64,000 nucleotides of DNA, from contig CAIIXF020000001.1 of assembly GCA_903813345.2 (NCBI GenBank), positions 48,005,885-48,069,884 of the forward strand, in the 5' to 3' direction. Position 1 is the first letter of the stretch. Every line of letters begins with the position of its first letter. The notes beneath the pieces were generated by a model. The model did no database searches and was not told the origin of the DNA. It saw nothing but the letters and a program-made list of their open reading frames with translations. This document shows positions 12,001-23,032 of the stretch, piece after piece. The translations under genes were made by a program, and so were the position numbers. The DNA is from Owenia fusiformis (Eukaryota; Annelida; Polychaeta; Sabellida; Oweniidae).

Positions 12001-15000
12001 AGTGGGACCAGCATTGGGATATGTAGCAGGAGGACAGTTCTTAAATATCTACGTAGACGCGGCAGTCACAAATTCAGCAGAGTAAGTCGATTTGGCGTAT
12101 GTTGTGGAATACCATGGGTCGTTAAAGTTGAGGTAACTAGGGTAATTGTCATACCACAGTCTGAGCGAAGCAGAATCCTAATTATTTCAAGTTGTCTTAT
12201 TTGGTCACTTCATAAACTCGGAAACTATTTGTAAAAATAATGTCCAGATAGCTTTCTCAAAAATGCGCCTTACTACATATGCATGTTAATGACCAGATAC
12301 GTTTCTGAAAATGTACTTTACGTTTGAGATAAACTAAACGTGCACGTTACTCACCAGATAAGTTTCTAAAAATATACTTTACTTTCCAGATAACTTTTTA
12401 AAAACATTACTTTCAAAATAATTTTCAATAATAAGTTTTTGCAAATGTATAACACTTTCGAGATAATACAATAAGTTGCCTTTTGAAAATGTGTATGAAT
12501 CATAATCATATTTTTTGTTTCAGTATTAGTATCACAGATGAGGATCCTAGATGGGTAGGAGCGTGGTGGTTAGGATTTGCTATAGGATGTTGTGGTTTTG
12601 TAGTAGTTGCAGCTATGCTCTTTTGCTACGGATACGAGTTACCTGGTAAATGAATGACTAAGTACACATTTTCATATTCGTGTTCTTCTAATTACAGGGT
12701 GGTCAAAAAACTGCAACCCTGGGTTTTCATGATATTTTGTCATTAGGGGTTAACTCCCTGATATGACACATGTATAAATCAATCAACCCCCTACCAGCCA
12801 ACCAGTTTTTGACCACCCTGTAAAAATCAATAATTAGCTATAGTGATAATTGAACAGTCACAATATTGATTTTCAAGATTGTAGCATTTATATGTATCAT
12901 CTTTACGTTTTTTTACAATTTCACCCATTCAGATCATTTACTGTTTACTCACATAGATGCAAAAGAAGCCAAGACCGAGAGATATTCACAGGCACATCAG
13001 GACGGCAGCGAAGATGTAGCCAATCGAGATGGCTTCGGAAAATCAATAAAAGACCTTCCATTGTCAACCAAACTGATTTTGCTAAATCCGACCTTCATGT
13101 TCATTAATTTGGCTGGTTGCACAGAGGGGTTGATCATCAGTGGATTCGCAACATTTATGCCAAAATTCATACAGAATCAGTTTTGGCAAACTGCCGGCAT
13201 GTCTGCCTTTTATGGAGGTATGACTATTGGCTCCCAGGGACGCAACTCGATATTTTCCAACAATGAAAATGTCAGAATGTGATTACCTGACAATAAATTC
13301 ATAATCAACAGTCCAAAAGATTCTTACCAATATCTTGATCACTTCTTGTGTGTTTTTGAATTCTTACTTGAAATATAAGACAAAAACTCGCGATTCAAAT
13401 TCTGAATTGAACAAAATGGCAGCTGTTTGAATTCGAATTCTGTAATCACGTCGACGACATCTTCATATATGGTAGAATATCGAGTTTGAACCCTGGGAGC
13501 CAATCCTCCTTGTGACTAGCACTAAAATAAATTCAAGTAGCATGGGCCAGACATATGCCAAGCAAGGTAACAACATTACCGTGCATAAATATATTTTCCC
13601 AATGTTTCCCGACTAGAATTGTAGAAATGAAGTCCAAAAAGGAGTAATATGACTCCTTTAGTCTGATTTTGCCTAGGCCTAATTTCAGATTCTGCCCCTA
13701 ACATTTTATCTTTCCAAGAAGGATTGACCTTGTAGACCTGCCTCGGAGAAAGACTGGTGATATGTATGATTATTGTAGGGTTAGTAGCTGTGATTGGCGC
13801 AGCGGGAGGGCAGGCTCTGGGGGGCTTTATCGCCAAACGTTTCAACCTGAAGGTGAAGGGAATGCTGAAACTCAGTATGGGATGCTGCATTGCATGCGTT
13901 GCCTTTGTGCTGATCTTCCTAGCCCGCTGCGATAGCGAGAAGATAGGGGGGATTACAGTGTCCTACATTAACAAGTTAGACTTTTATACCCCCTAGAACT
14001 AGTGTTCAGTTATAAAATGTCGGATCAGGTTGAAAACATCATGTCAACTGTCATTACCCATACTTCAAGTACTCCCAATTCTGATATGGTGCTTTGGTTC
14101 ACCATATTGTTATAGTCCCTAACTTTTTTTGTGGACGGTGTTCGGCGTTTGGCGTTCGTCGGTCGGCGTCTTCAACAAATAGCAGATGGTCAGATTTCGC
14201 ATGCTTATGCCTTGTCTAATTGTATTTTTAATGGTTCTAACTTCTAAGTCCCATATCAAATGCTTTCACCTTTCTGATATACCCTTTCTGATATTTGGAT
14301 GCTTTAATAATAGTGGGAAGAATATTTACTTTGTGCATTGGCTAATTAATTATGACACAGATGGGCCTGTTAGAATTGAACATTTTCAGTCTCAGCATTT
14401 TTCAGTTTTTGAGTAGGACACCGAAACTCCACAATATTGCCGTATAGCTAATTTGAATGCCGTCCAAAAATATACGCCCAAAACTTCGTGAACAGCCCTC
14501 TTCACACGTTGAATTACATTTGACCTTAATGACTTGATCAAAAAAATATCAGAGGCGTTTTGACGTCTTCTTCCATGTTCTTGGCGATAGAAGTTCTATA
14601 AAACTGTATTTTACTTGGATATCATTACCGTCCAAGTGCAGGAAGTGGAACTTCTGACAATCGAGGACAATGACAAAATTTATCTTCGGGGGCCGGCCAT
14701 TAATTATGATTAAATGATTGTGATTTGAATCTAGTGTTCTTCAACTACACTTGTAACTTCAATAAAATAATAACAAACCGATAATATAGACTGATAGAGA
14801 ATGACTTTTATGAAATTATATTTTAAGAAGTGGTGTTTACACTTATCAAATAACTTAAAAAGACGACGTGGCTTTTAAACCCATGAATGTAAAAATGTCG
14901 ACTATAGATTTGTATATTTACTCCTAAGGCCATAAATCAAGAGTAGACGTAGTACTACTGTACTGTATATGAGACTAAAGGGCACGACGTCTTTTTAAGT

Positions 15001-16799
15001 CAGCCAGATATTTATATTGATATGAAAGCAAGGGATAATCTCACATTTTATTTTATAATTATCTGGTATCACCTAGTATTTGTACAGATCCCCCAACCCC
15101 ACCCCCTAAAAATAAAATCACGTTTATCAACTTCCAGAACTGAGATTGAAGAATCAGCACTAATTGCGGATTGCAACCGTGGATGCAACTGCACAAGTGA
15201 AAGCTATGAGCCAATATGTGGAATAGATGGCATTGCCTACTTCACCCCATGCCATGCAGGCTGTCTTCGATCATTTAGAGACGGAAGCACAAAAGTATAT
15301 TTTAACTACTAAAGTAATACTACACGACTATTTCATTATATTGAATCATGGGCTTTCAATTAGATCGTGCCATATAAGTGATAATCCACGAGGACCGAAT
15401 GGCTAGTGAGTAGCGTCTTGTGAAAGTACAGGGGGTATACTGAAAATAGAATGAAATATTTGTTTTAATTATATTACTCTCAAGTTTACCATCCTCAAAA
15501 TCAGTTCATATTTGAAACATTGATAAATACATCTATATACGTAGGTTGAATTTCCGTTTACCAGTAGTATTTAGGTCTCCCGTCATCTCTAATATTTTTA
15601 TTTACTTTTTTATTTCAGAGAAAAATGAGTTAAAACGACTCTAATCTTTACTTACACTGAAATTGAACGCTTGATAATAGTCTTATCTTGTTTTCTCCCT
15701 TGTAAACTATAATATCATGTATTGCAGAGATATGCAAATTGTTCCTGTATTGACACACCAGCTGAGTCTCCATATTCAGCGACAAGCGGAAAGTGTGAAC
15801 CGACGTGTAACCTCCTCGCTGTCTTTCTACCAATATTCTTTATCGTTGTGACCTTGACCTTCATGGTGAGCCCTATTGGTATGTCAGCCTCTCTAAGGGT
15901 CATACCAGATGCACAAAGATCATATTCAGTAGGAATAAAATGGGTCATTATGCGTTTTCTAGGTAAGAAAATACCACGATTGCAACGATTGGCTTTATTT
16001 GATTTTAGGTAGACCAACTAAAAGTAAAAAATAAAACTCATGACCATTAGCATAGTAAGGAATGACTTGTGGGGCAACATGGTAAAAATATTAGAATAGT
16101 ACTGCGCATGTACGTTGACATGGCTGAGAAAGGGTTTCAGAAATTACTTGAATTTTTGTTTTTGCCATCCATACTGTATTTTCTAAAAAGTCCTAGTGGT
16201 CATTATCCGTCCCGGTCCAGGTCGAATAATGGTTTTATACTTCGTTTTCCATAAGTGGTGGTAATATTGATAACCTCATTTCGCCTTTGAAATTGGGTTA
16301 TGGGTATATTTAAAGGGAACTATTGGTTGTTTCCGACATTATTTTTCATTTTCTATCCTTTCTAAAAAGAATTTACATATCAGTTGTATACAACTTTGCA
16401 CTTCCAGGTACTGTACCAGGGCCAATCTTGTTTGGTGCCATATTTGACATTGCCTGTAGACAGTGGCAGGAGAAGTGTGATGAACGGGGCTCTTGCTGGA
16501 TTTACGACAACAATAGTCTCAGTCTCAATTTGCTATTATTAGGACTAGTTATTAAAATTATATCAGCAATATTTTTCTTTGTTGCATATCTTTTATACAA
16601 ACCACCCCCAGTTGATGCACCTATAAGCTTACTGGATAAACGTGGGAAAACTATTTCGGAAAATGTAAACAACATCAATACAACTGATACCCAAATAGAT
16701 GCAGCTCAAGGAAATAAGTCAAACGGGGATATTACGGATGCAATAAAAGTGAAAACAGATCAGGGAGAAGTGAACCCTGTATTTGTAACAACACTTTAA
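9060..16799 (+). CDS. Organic anion transporter polypeptide (OATP/SLCO family), complete
   Basis: Sodium-independent plasma-membrane transporter of the OATP family. Ten exons, all phases joining: 9060-9264, 10028-10309, 11492-11668, 11979-12081, 12524-12645, 12933-13217, 13779-13974, 15138-15294, 15728-15962, 16408-16799; 717 aa. A second in-phase acceptor at 12957 would remove 8 aa. The family signature DPRWVGAWWLGF lies at about residues 263-274. A cysteine-rich Kazal-like extracellular loop (CNRGC, CNC, YEPICG, PCHAGC, CSC) spans exons 8-9. TM1 reads AKVFLAVICLFCTVQGFVVN. The C-terminus TTL fits a class I PDZ ligand. The ATG at 9060 (MTSNKIDN) is the first plausible start; an upstream in-frame GTG is ignored. 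The first intron uses a GC donor (G|GCAAGT at 9265). Substrate and subfamily cannot be assigned from sequence alone. Confidence 0.95.
9705..9739 (+). repeat. (GAAT)n microsatellite in OATP intron 1
   Basis: About seven tandem GAAT/ATGA tetranucleotides, preceded by one GAAAT variant. Confidence 0.85.
10596..11435. mobile_element. ~840-bp foldback element in OATP intron 2
   Basis: Almost the whole stretch is one palindrome with axis near 11015. The ends are ATCACAGGCTGG (left) and CCAGCCTGTGAT (right). The motif TTTGTCCGCTGTGACGGAGC occurs near both ends and again, as an inverted pair, in the central hairpin (about 10979-11050), giving four copies. Short open frames on both strands are mirror images of the palindrome, not genes. 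Confidence 0.85.
12695..12820. mobile_element. 126-bp Tc/mariner-like MITE in OATP intron 5
   Basis: Terminal inverted repeats CAGGGTGGTCAAAAAACTG and CAGTTTTTGACCACCCTG, flanked on both sides by TA (12693-12694 and 12821-12822). CAGGG ends plus a TA duplication are typical of Tc1/mariner derivatives. No coding capacity. Confidence 0.8.
13225..13512. mobile_element. ~290-bp inverted-repeat element next to an OATP splice donor
   Basis: The left end (TATTGGCTCCCAGGG, then AACTCGATATTTTCCA) mirrors the right end (AGAATATCGAGTTTGAACCC, then TGGGAGCCAATCC). The inner ends also pair (GTGATTAC against GTAATCAC). It starts about 7 nt after the exon-6 donor (GTATGAC at 13218). The terminal GGATTGGCTCCCAG is shared with repeats near 24570 and 59771. 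Confidence 0.7.
14090..14200 (+). repeat. Dispersed repeat (TATAGTC...GTGGACGGTGTTCGGCG), copy in OATP intron 7
   Basis: Contains TTGTTATAGTCCCTAACTTT, TTGTGGACGGTGTTCGGCGT and the ACAAATAGCAGATGGTCAGA segment. Related copies lie near 30090-30180, 35748-35830, 44810-44935 (inverted) and 57475-57600 (inverted). Confidence 0.65.
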
Positions 16800-17075
16800 A
16801 TGGATGCAATAAAAATTACAATATATATCCGAGAAGCAAACGCTGCTTTTGAAACAATGAATGGAAATGACAATATGCACAAAGGAAGGGAGAAGCAAAC
16901 GCTGTATTTGTAACAACACTTTAACGTTTTGTACATGCATTTCATCGATGTTTTGTTTCAGACATCGATGCATCGGCAGAATCACTTTGGGCGATGAATA
17001 TCGCGATGCATCGATTAATCGCGACAAAACTACAAAGGAGAAGCAAACGCTGCATTTGTAACAACACTTTAAAGT
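16736..17075 (+). repeat. Degenerate ~61-66-bp tandem repeat starting inside the last OATP exon
   Basis: Unit 1 (16736-16801) contains the last codons and stop of the OATP gene. GGATGCAATAAAA recurs at 16802. The block AGAAGYRAACSCTGTATTTG followed by TAACAACACTTTAA recurs near 16892 and 17039, with a more diverged copy near 16832. The 3' UTR thus contains broken copies of the coding end. Confidence 0.75.
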
Positions 17076-18517
17076 TTTGTGCTTGTATTTCCTTAAAAAT
17101 TAACGCAATGGTCAGTGCAAACGTTGTATATAACAATAGAGTACAATATTAATATAATGACAAAACAACAAAAAATGCTTGCATTTCCGAAATTGTTTCT
17201 ATTTTTGTATAAATATAGAAATAAATCTTGTGAAATATTAAAAAATAGTTACCGTATGTCAAATTCTTCATCCACAGTTCATTTCTCACAGGTAAGATCT
17301 GAGACGAGATGGTCTTCATTGTAATTAGTCCTTATTCGAGTTCACCATACTATATACGTTTTGCTAAAAATTGAAATACATTTTTTGTTCTTTACACAGG
17401 GTGGACCACAATAATTTCTATTTTCTATTGCTACTACTAGTAACTCTAACCGTGTTATGGATTTCTAGAATTTTTTTGCTAATCAAGAAATTAATTGACT
17501 TTTAGCTAGGATTATCCAAGATTATCTATACTATCAATAGTATTCTGCCTCAACCAATATCTTTGCTGCCATCTGTTTATCCATCTCTATTATTCCAAGG
17601 TACTACTACTTTCCGCCCAATGAATAACACAGGGGAATATTTTTGACATAAAAACATATTCGTCCTTAGCCCTCTCACGAAAATGGTATTCTCCTAGTCA
17701 ATATAAAGATATAACATAATTTTTCGATGAATATTCCAAATTTTGATAACTCTTTTTCTCTTCTTTTACTTTTAAATGAGATTAAACATATTCTTATGCT
17801 TTGTCATATTCAAAATTGATTTTTCTTCAAGATAATAGGCTACTAAAATCATACTTGAAATATTATCAAAAAAGGAAGCATGGCAGTGCTCATTTTGAAG
17901 TTCTCATGTTTATAACACAGAGTTGTATATGCTTCTCTTCCTTGAAAGCCCGTGATTTGTCTCCGTTAAGGCTAAGGCTTGTGCTCAGGCTAAGGCTTGG
18001 GAATTTTTAGACGTGGATCCACGGCTCTAGTGACTTATTTGACTATCGGAGTTTTGATAGGGTCACTAGATGACAAATCTCAGATATATATATAAAGGCC
18101 CAGAGGCGCATGAATGCACCTAGGGAATTTTGGGACACCCTGTATACGCTTCATTCAGAGTTCTACGTGGACTTTCAAATAGCTAATGCAAGTAGAATAA
18201 TGCCATTTATTAGAAAAATTCTGTTCTTATCTTTTTACACAATATTAGCATGGGCTTTCAACTAGTTGAAAGCCCATGATATTAGTTAACAAATCCTGTC
18301 TTGATGTGCAGAAAAAACTCACGCCAAACAGGGCACGTGTGCGGTGATCACCTACTTGACATGTATCAATATAACATGCCCATGTTACAATCCCATAGAT
18401 AGGTGAACATATTTCGTGATGATTTCTGTAACATGCAGACAAATGTGGCTTTGGTAGGCTCGCACATGTGTAGAAAGCGCAACCAACATGTAAAATCACG
18501 CGGCAATGTACCCTGAT
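17076..18517. other. Intergenic: OATP 3' flank, one perfect palindrome
   Basis: No gene seen. 18249-18278 is a perfect 30-bp palindrome (arm CATGGGCTTTCAACT). The ends ACAGGGTGGACCAC near 17398 and GGGACACCCTGTATA near 18131 might be degenerate termini of one mariner-like element. A duplicated GGCTAAGGCTT lies near 17970-17999. Confidence 0.4.
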
Positions 18518-20935
18518 CATGTTTTGGTGTAGCAAGCGTAGTTGGCGTAGGCCTAGGGTGAACCATGACAGTGTGTGAGTATACCTACAGACTCATGTTT
18601 CCGTGTAGCAAGCGTAGCTGGCGTAGTAAACATACCATATTGTTTTTCTTCAAATAAATGCACGTAGCAGACCATGGGCTCTACCACCCCACACAAGGGT
18701 GACCCTACAGTGTGTATGTATACCTGTAGACTCATGTTTTGGTGTAGCAGGCGTAGTTGGCGAAGTCAACACAGTACATACTATGAAGTGGTCATTTTCA
18801 ATAAAAATATCCGTAGCAGACGTAGCTGTACCCAGGGTACACCATAGCAGTGTGTGTGTATACCTATAGACTCATGTTTAGGTGTAGCAAGCGTAGTTGG
18901 CGTAGTAAACATACTATACTGTTTTTGTTCAATTAAATACCCGTAGCAGACGTAGTTGTACATAGGGTGACCCTACAGTGTATGTGTATACCTATAGACT
19001 CATGTTTTGGTGTAGCAGGCGTAGTTGGCGTAGTCAACACAGTACATACTATGAAGTGGTCATTTTCAATAAAATACTCGTAGCAGACGTAGCTATACCC
19101 AGGGTACACCATGGCAGTGTGTGGTATACCTATAGACTCATGTTTGGGTGTAGCAAGCGTAGTTGGCGTATTAAACATACTATACTGTTTTTGTTCAATT
19201 AAATACCCGTAGCAGACGTAGTTGTACACAAGGTGACCCTACAGAGTATATGTATACCTATAGACTCATGTTTTGGTGTATCAGGCGTAGTTGGCGTAGT
19301 CAACACAGTACATACTATGAAGTGGTCATTTTCAATCAAATACTCGTAGCAGACGTAGCTATACCCAGGGTACACCATAGCAGTGTGTGTGTATACCTAT
19401 AGACCAATGTTTTGGTGTAGCAAGCGTAGTTGGCGTAGTCAACATACTATGAAGTGGTCATTTTCAATCAAATACCCGTAGCAGACGTAGCTATACCTAG
19501 GGTGGACCATGCCAGTGTGTATGTATACCTATAGACCAATGATTTGGTGTAGCAAGCGTAGTTGGCGTAGTCAACATACTATCATGTGGTTATTTTCAAT
19601 AAAATACCCGTAGCAGACGTAGCTATACCTAGGGTGGACCATGACAGTGTGTATGTATGCCTATAGACCAATGTTTTGGTGTAGCAAGCGTAGTTGGCGT
19701 AGTCAACATACTATCATGTGGTTATTTTCAATAAAATACCCGTAGCAGATGTAGCTATACCTAGGGTGGACCATGACAGTGTGTATGTATGCCTATAGAC
19801 CAATGTTTTGGTGTAGCAAGCGTAGTTGGCGTAGTCAACATACTATCATGTGGTTATTTTCAATAAAATACCCGTAGCAGGCGTAGCTATACCTAGGGTG
19901 GACCATGAGAGTGTGTATGTATACCTATAGACCAATGTTTTGGTGTAGCAAGCGTAGTTGGCGTAGTCAACATATTATCATGTGGTTATTTTCAATAAAA
20001 TACCCGTAGCAGACGTAGCTATCCCTAGGGTGGACCATGCCAGTGTGTATGTATACCTATAGACCAATGTTTTGGTGTAGCAAGCGTAGTTGGCGTAGTC
20101 AACATACTATCATGTGGTTATTTTCAATAAAATACCCGTAGCAGACGTAGCTATACCTAGGGTGGACCATGACAGTGTGTATGTATACCTAGAGACCAAT
20201 GATTTGGTGTAGCAAGCGTAGTTGGCGTAGTCAACATACTATCATGTGGTTATTTGCAATAAAATACCCGTAGCAGACGTAGCTATACCTAGGGTGGACC
20301 ATGACAGTGTGTATGTATGCCTATAGACCAATGTTTTGGTGTAGCAAGCGTAGTTGGCGTAGTCAACATACTATCATGTGGTTATTTTCAATAAAATACC
20401 CGTAGCAGACGTAGCTATACCTAGGGTGGACCATGACAGTGTGTATGTATGCCTATAGACCAATGTTTTGGTGTAGCAAGCGTAGTTGGCGTAGTCAACA
20501 TACTATGAAGTGGTCATTTTCAATCAAATACCCGTAGCAGACGTAGCTATACCTAGGGTGGACCATGAGAGTGTGTATGTATACCTATAGACCAATGTTT
20601 TGGTGTAGCAAGCGTAGTTGGCGTAGTCAACATATTATCATGTGGTTATTTTCAATAAAATACCCGTAGCAGACGTAGCTATCCCTAGGGTGGACCATGC
20701 CAGTGTGTATATATACCTATAGACCAATGTTTTGGTGTAGCAAGCGTAGTTGGCGTCGTCAACATACTATCATGTGGTTATTTCCAATAAAATACCCGTA
20801 GCAGACGTAGCTATACCCACAGTGAACCATGGCAGTGTGTGTGTATACCTTTACACTCATATTTTGGTGTAGCAAGCGTAGTTGGCGTAGTCAACACAGT
20901 ACATACTATGATGTGGTTAGTTTCAATAAAAGACC
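18518..20935 (+). repeat. Satellite array, ~132-bp unit, about 18 copies (left arm)
   Basis: The unit includes CCCGTAGCAGACGTAGCTAT, CCTAGGGTGGACCATGACAG, GTGTAGCAAGCGTAGTTGGC and a TTTTCAATAAAATA joint. CCCGTAGCAG starts at 19607, 19739, 19871 and 20003, an exact 132-bp period. The first ~850 bp alternates two diverged variants (a CAACACAGTACATACTATGA type and a CATACTATACTGTTTTTGTT type). Noncoding; short ORFs inside are by-products of the repeat. Confidence 0.95.
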
Positions 20936-21637
20936 CTTTAACGTGCTTCATAACACGGACGAGTGAATTATACATGAAATACATGTTATGAAAGTTTTAA
21001 TTGAGATATAAGTTTAAAACGTATAAAAAGACAGGATTTTGACGATGAGTGTAAACTTATAAATTATATCCACGCGTACAGACAATAACACACTCTTGTG
21101 TCTCAATGGATGGACAGTGAACACTACAAAATTAATAAGCTAAATATCTAAAGTGTCCAATCAAAGTTATCAAACACGTTGACTAGCATTTTAATACACT
21201 ATTCAATCCAATCTCAGTGCTAGCGATTACTGCATCGAGCCACTTGGTTGCATAATCAACTCTAGAAATAACGTTTGAAAATGACCCGCAGTCATTACAG
21301 ACTTTTTGCGATGATTTTATTCATCATACAAGAAAAATACCACATCCGTGCTTCGTACTTGCAATATAACTGAATTATAAGGTGTCGGATGCGTTCTAGG
21401 TGCAAATCACAATAATTATAACCTGACGATGAGGGAGCGGCAACTTGTGTCAAGTGTAAACTGACTGTAATTGTTAAGTTTCAATATGACATGCATCTGA
21501 CACCCCCCGCTCTAATTTCCAAGTTAACGTGATGAAAAATACTTTGCCTGCATTACTATTAGGGTTAACTGTGAATTGAGGTACGAGCATTGAGACAACG
21601 TACATTAGAATTGACAACGTACATTATGTACAAAATA
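20936..21637. other. ~700-bp spacer between inverted satellite arrays
   Basis: Unique-looking, no ORF of note. It contains a short inverted pair (GGTGTCGGATGC near 21381 and GCATCTGACACC near 21494). It forms the loop of the inverted-array structure. Confidence 0.6.
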
Positions 21638-23032
21638 CAACTACGCTTGTTACACATAAGAAGGAGTATACAGGTATGCCATGGTCCATGCTTGGTATAG
21701 CTACGTCTGCTACGGGTATTTTATTGAAAATAAGCCCAGTATAGTATGGTATGTTGACTACGCCAACTACACCAAAACATGAGTCTATAGGTATGCATAC
21801 ACACTGTAGGGCCCACCCTAGGTGTACCTACTTCTGCTACGGGTATTTTATTGAAAATAACCAGATCATAGTATGTTGACTACGCAAACTACGCTTGCTA
21901 CACCAAAACAAGCATACACCCTGTAGGGTCCAGACTAGGTATAACTACGTCTGCTACGGGTATTTTTTGAACATAACCACATCATAGTATGTTGACAACG
22001 CCAACTACGCTTGCTACACCAAAACATTGGTCTATAGGTATACATACACACTGTCATGCTCCACCCTAGGTATAGCTACGTCTGCTACGGGTATTTTATT
22101 GCAAATAACCACATGATAGTATGTTGACTACGCCAACTACGCTTGCTACACCAAATCAGTGGTCTATAGGTATACATACACACTGTCATGGTCCACCCTA
22201 GGTATAGCTACGTCTGCTACGGGTATTTTATTGAAAATAACCACATGATAGTATGTTGACTACGCCAACTACGCTTGCTACACCAAAACATTGGTCTATA
22301 GGTATACATACACACTGGCATGGTCCACCCTAGGTATAGCTACGTCTGCTACGGGTATTTTATTCCAAATAACCACATAATAGTGTGTTGACTACGCCAA
22401 CTACGCTTGCTACACCAAAACATTGGTCTATAGGTATACATACACACTCTCATGGTCCACCCTAGGTATAGCTACGTCTGCTACGGGTATTTTATTGAAA
22501 ATAACCACATGATAGTATGTTGACTACGCCAACTACGCTTGCTACACCAAAACATTGGTCTCTAGGTATACATACACACTGTCATGGTCCACCCTAGGTA
22601 TAGCTACGTCTGCTACGGGTATTTTATTGCAAATAACCACATGATAGTATGTTGACTACGCCAACTACGCTTGCTACACCAAAACAGGGGTCTATAGGTA
22701 TGCATGCACACTGTAGGGCCCACCCTAGGTATGTCTACGTCTGCTAGTATGTTTACTACGCCAACTACGCTTGCTACATCAAAACATAAGTCTATAGGTA
22801 TACATACACACTGTAGGGTCCACCCTAGGTACATCTGTACGTCTGCTACGGGTATTTTATTGAAAATAACCACACCATAGTATGTTTACTACGCCTACTA
22901 CGCTTGCTACATCAAAACATGAGTCTATAGGTATACATACACACCATAGGATCCACCGTATGTATATCTACGTCTGCTACGGGTATTTTATTGAACTAAC
23001 TACATGATAGTATGTTGACTACGCCAACTACG
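21638..23032 (-). repeat. Satellite array, same ~132-bp unit inverted, about 10-11 copies (right arm)
   Basis: The reverse complement of the 18518-20935 unit: CAACTACGCTTGCTACACCA, CACCCTAGGTATAGCTACGT and CTGCTACGGGTATTTTATTG recur throughout. Copies nearest the outer (right) end are more diverged and one near 22725-22750 is truncated. Confidence 0.95.

Noticed and set aside
16808-16813. AATAAA as the OATP poly(A) signal
   Set aside because: It lies 9 nt after the stop codon and is part of the tandem repeat unit (also present before the stop), so I do not assign it.
17396-18142. Single ~745-bp transposon with ACAGGGTG/CACCCTGT ends
   Set aside because: Only about 8 bp match at the ends and no internal symmetry was seen; noted as a possibility only.
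18518-23032. Regularly spaced repeats resembling a CRISPR array
   Set aside because: The 132-bp units are contiguous with no unique spacers, the sequence is eukaryotic, and there are no cas genes.
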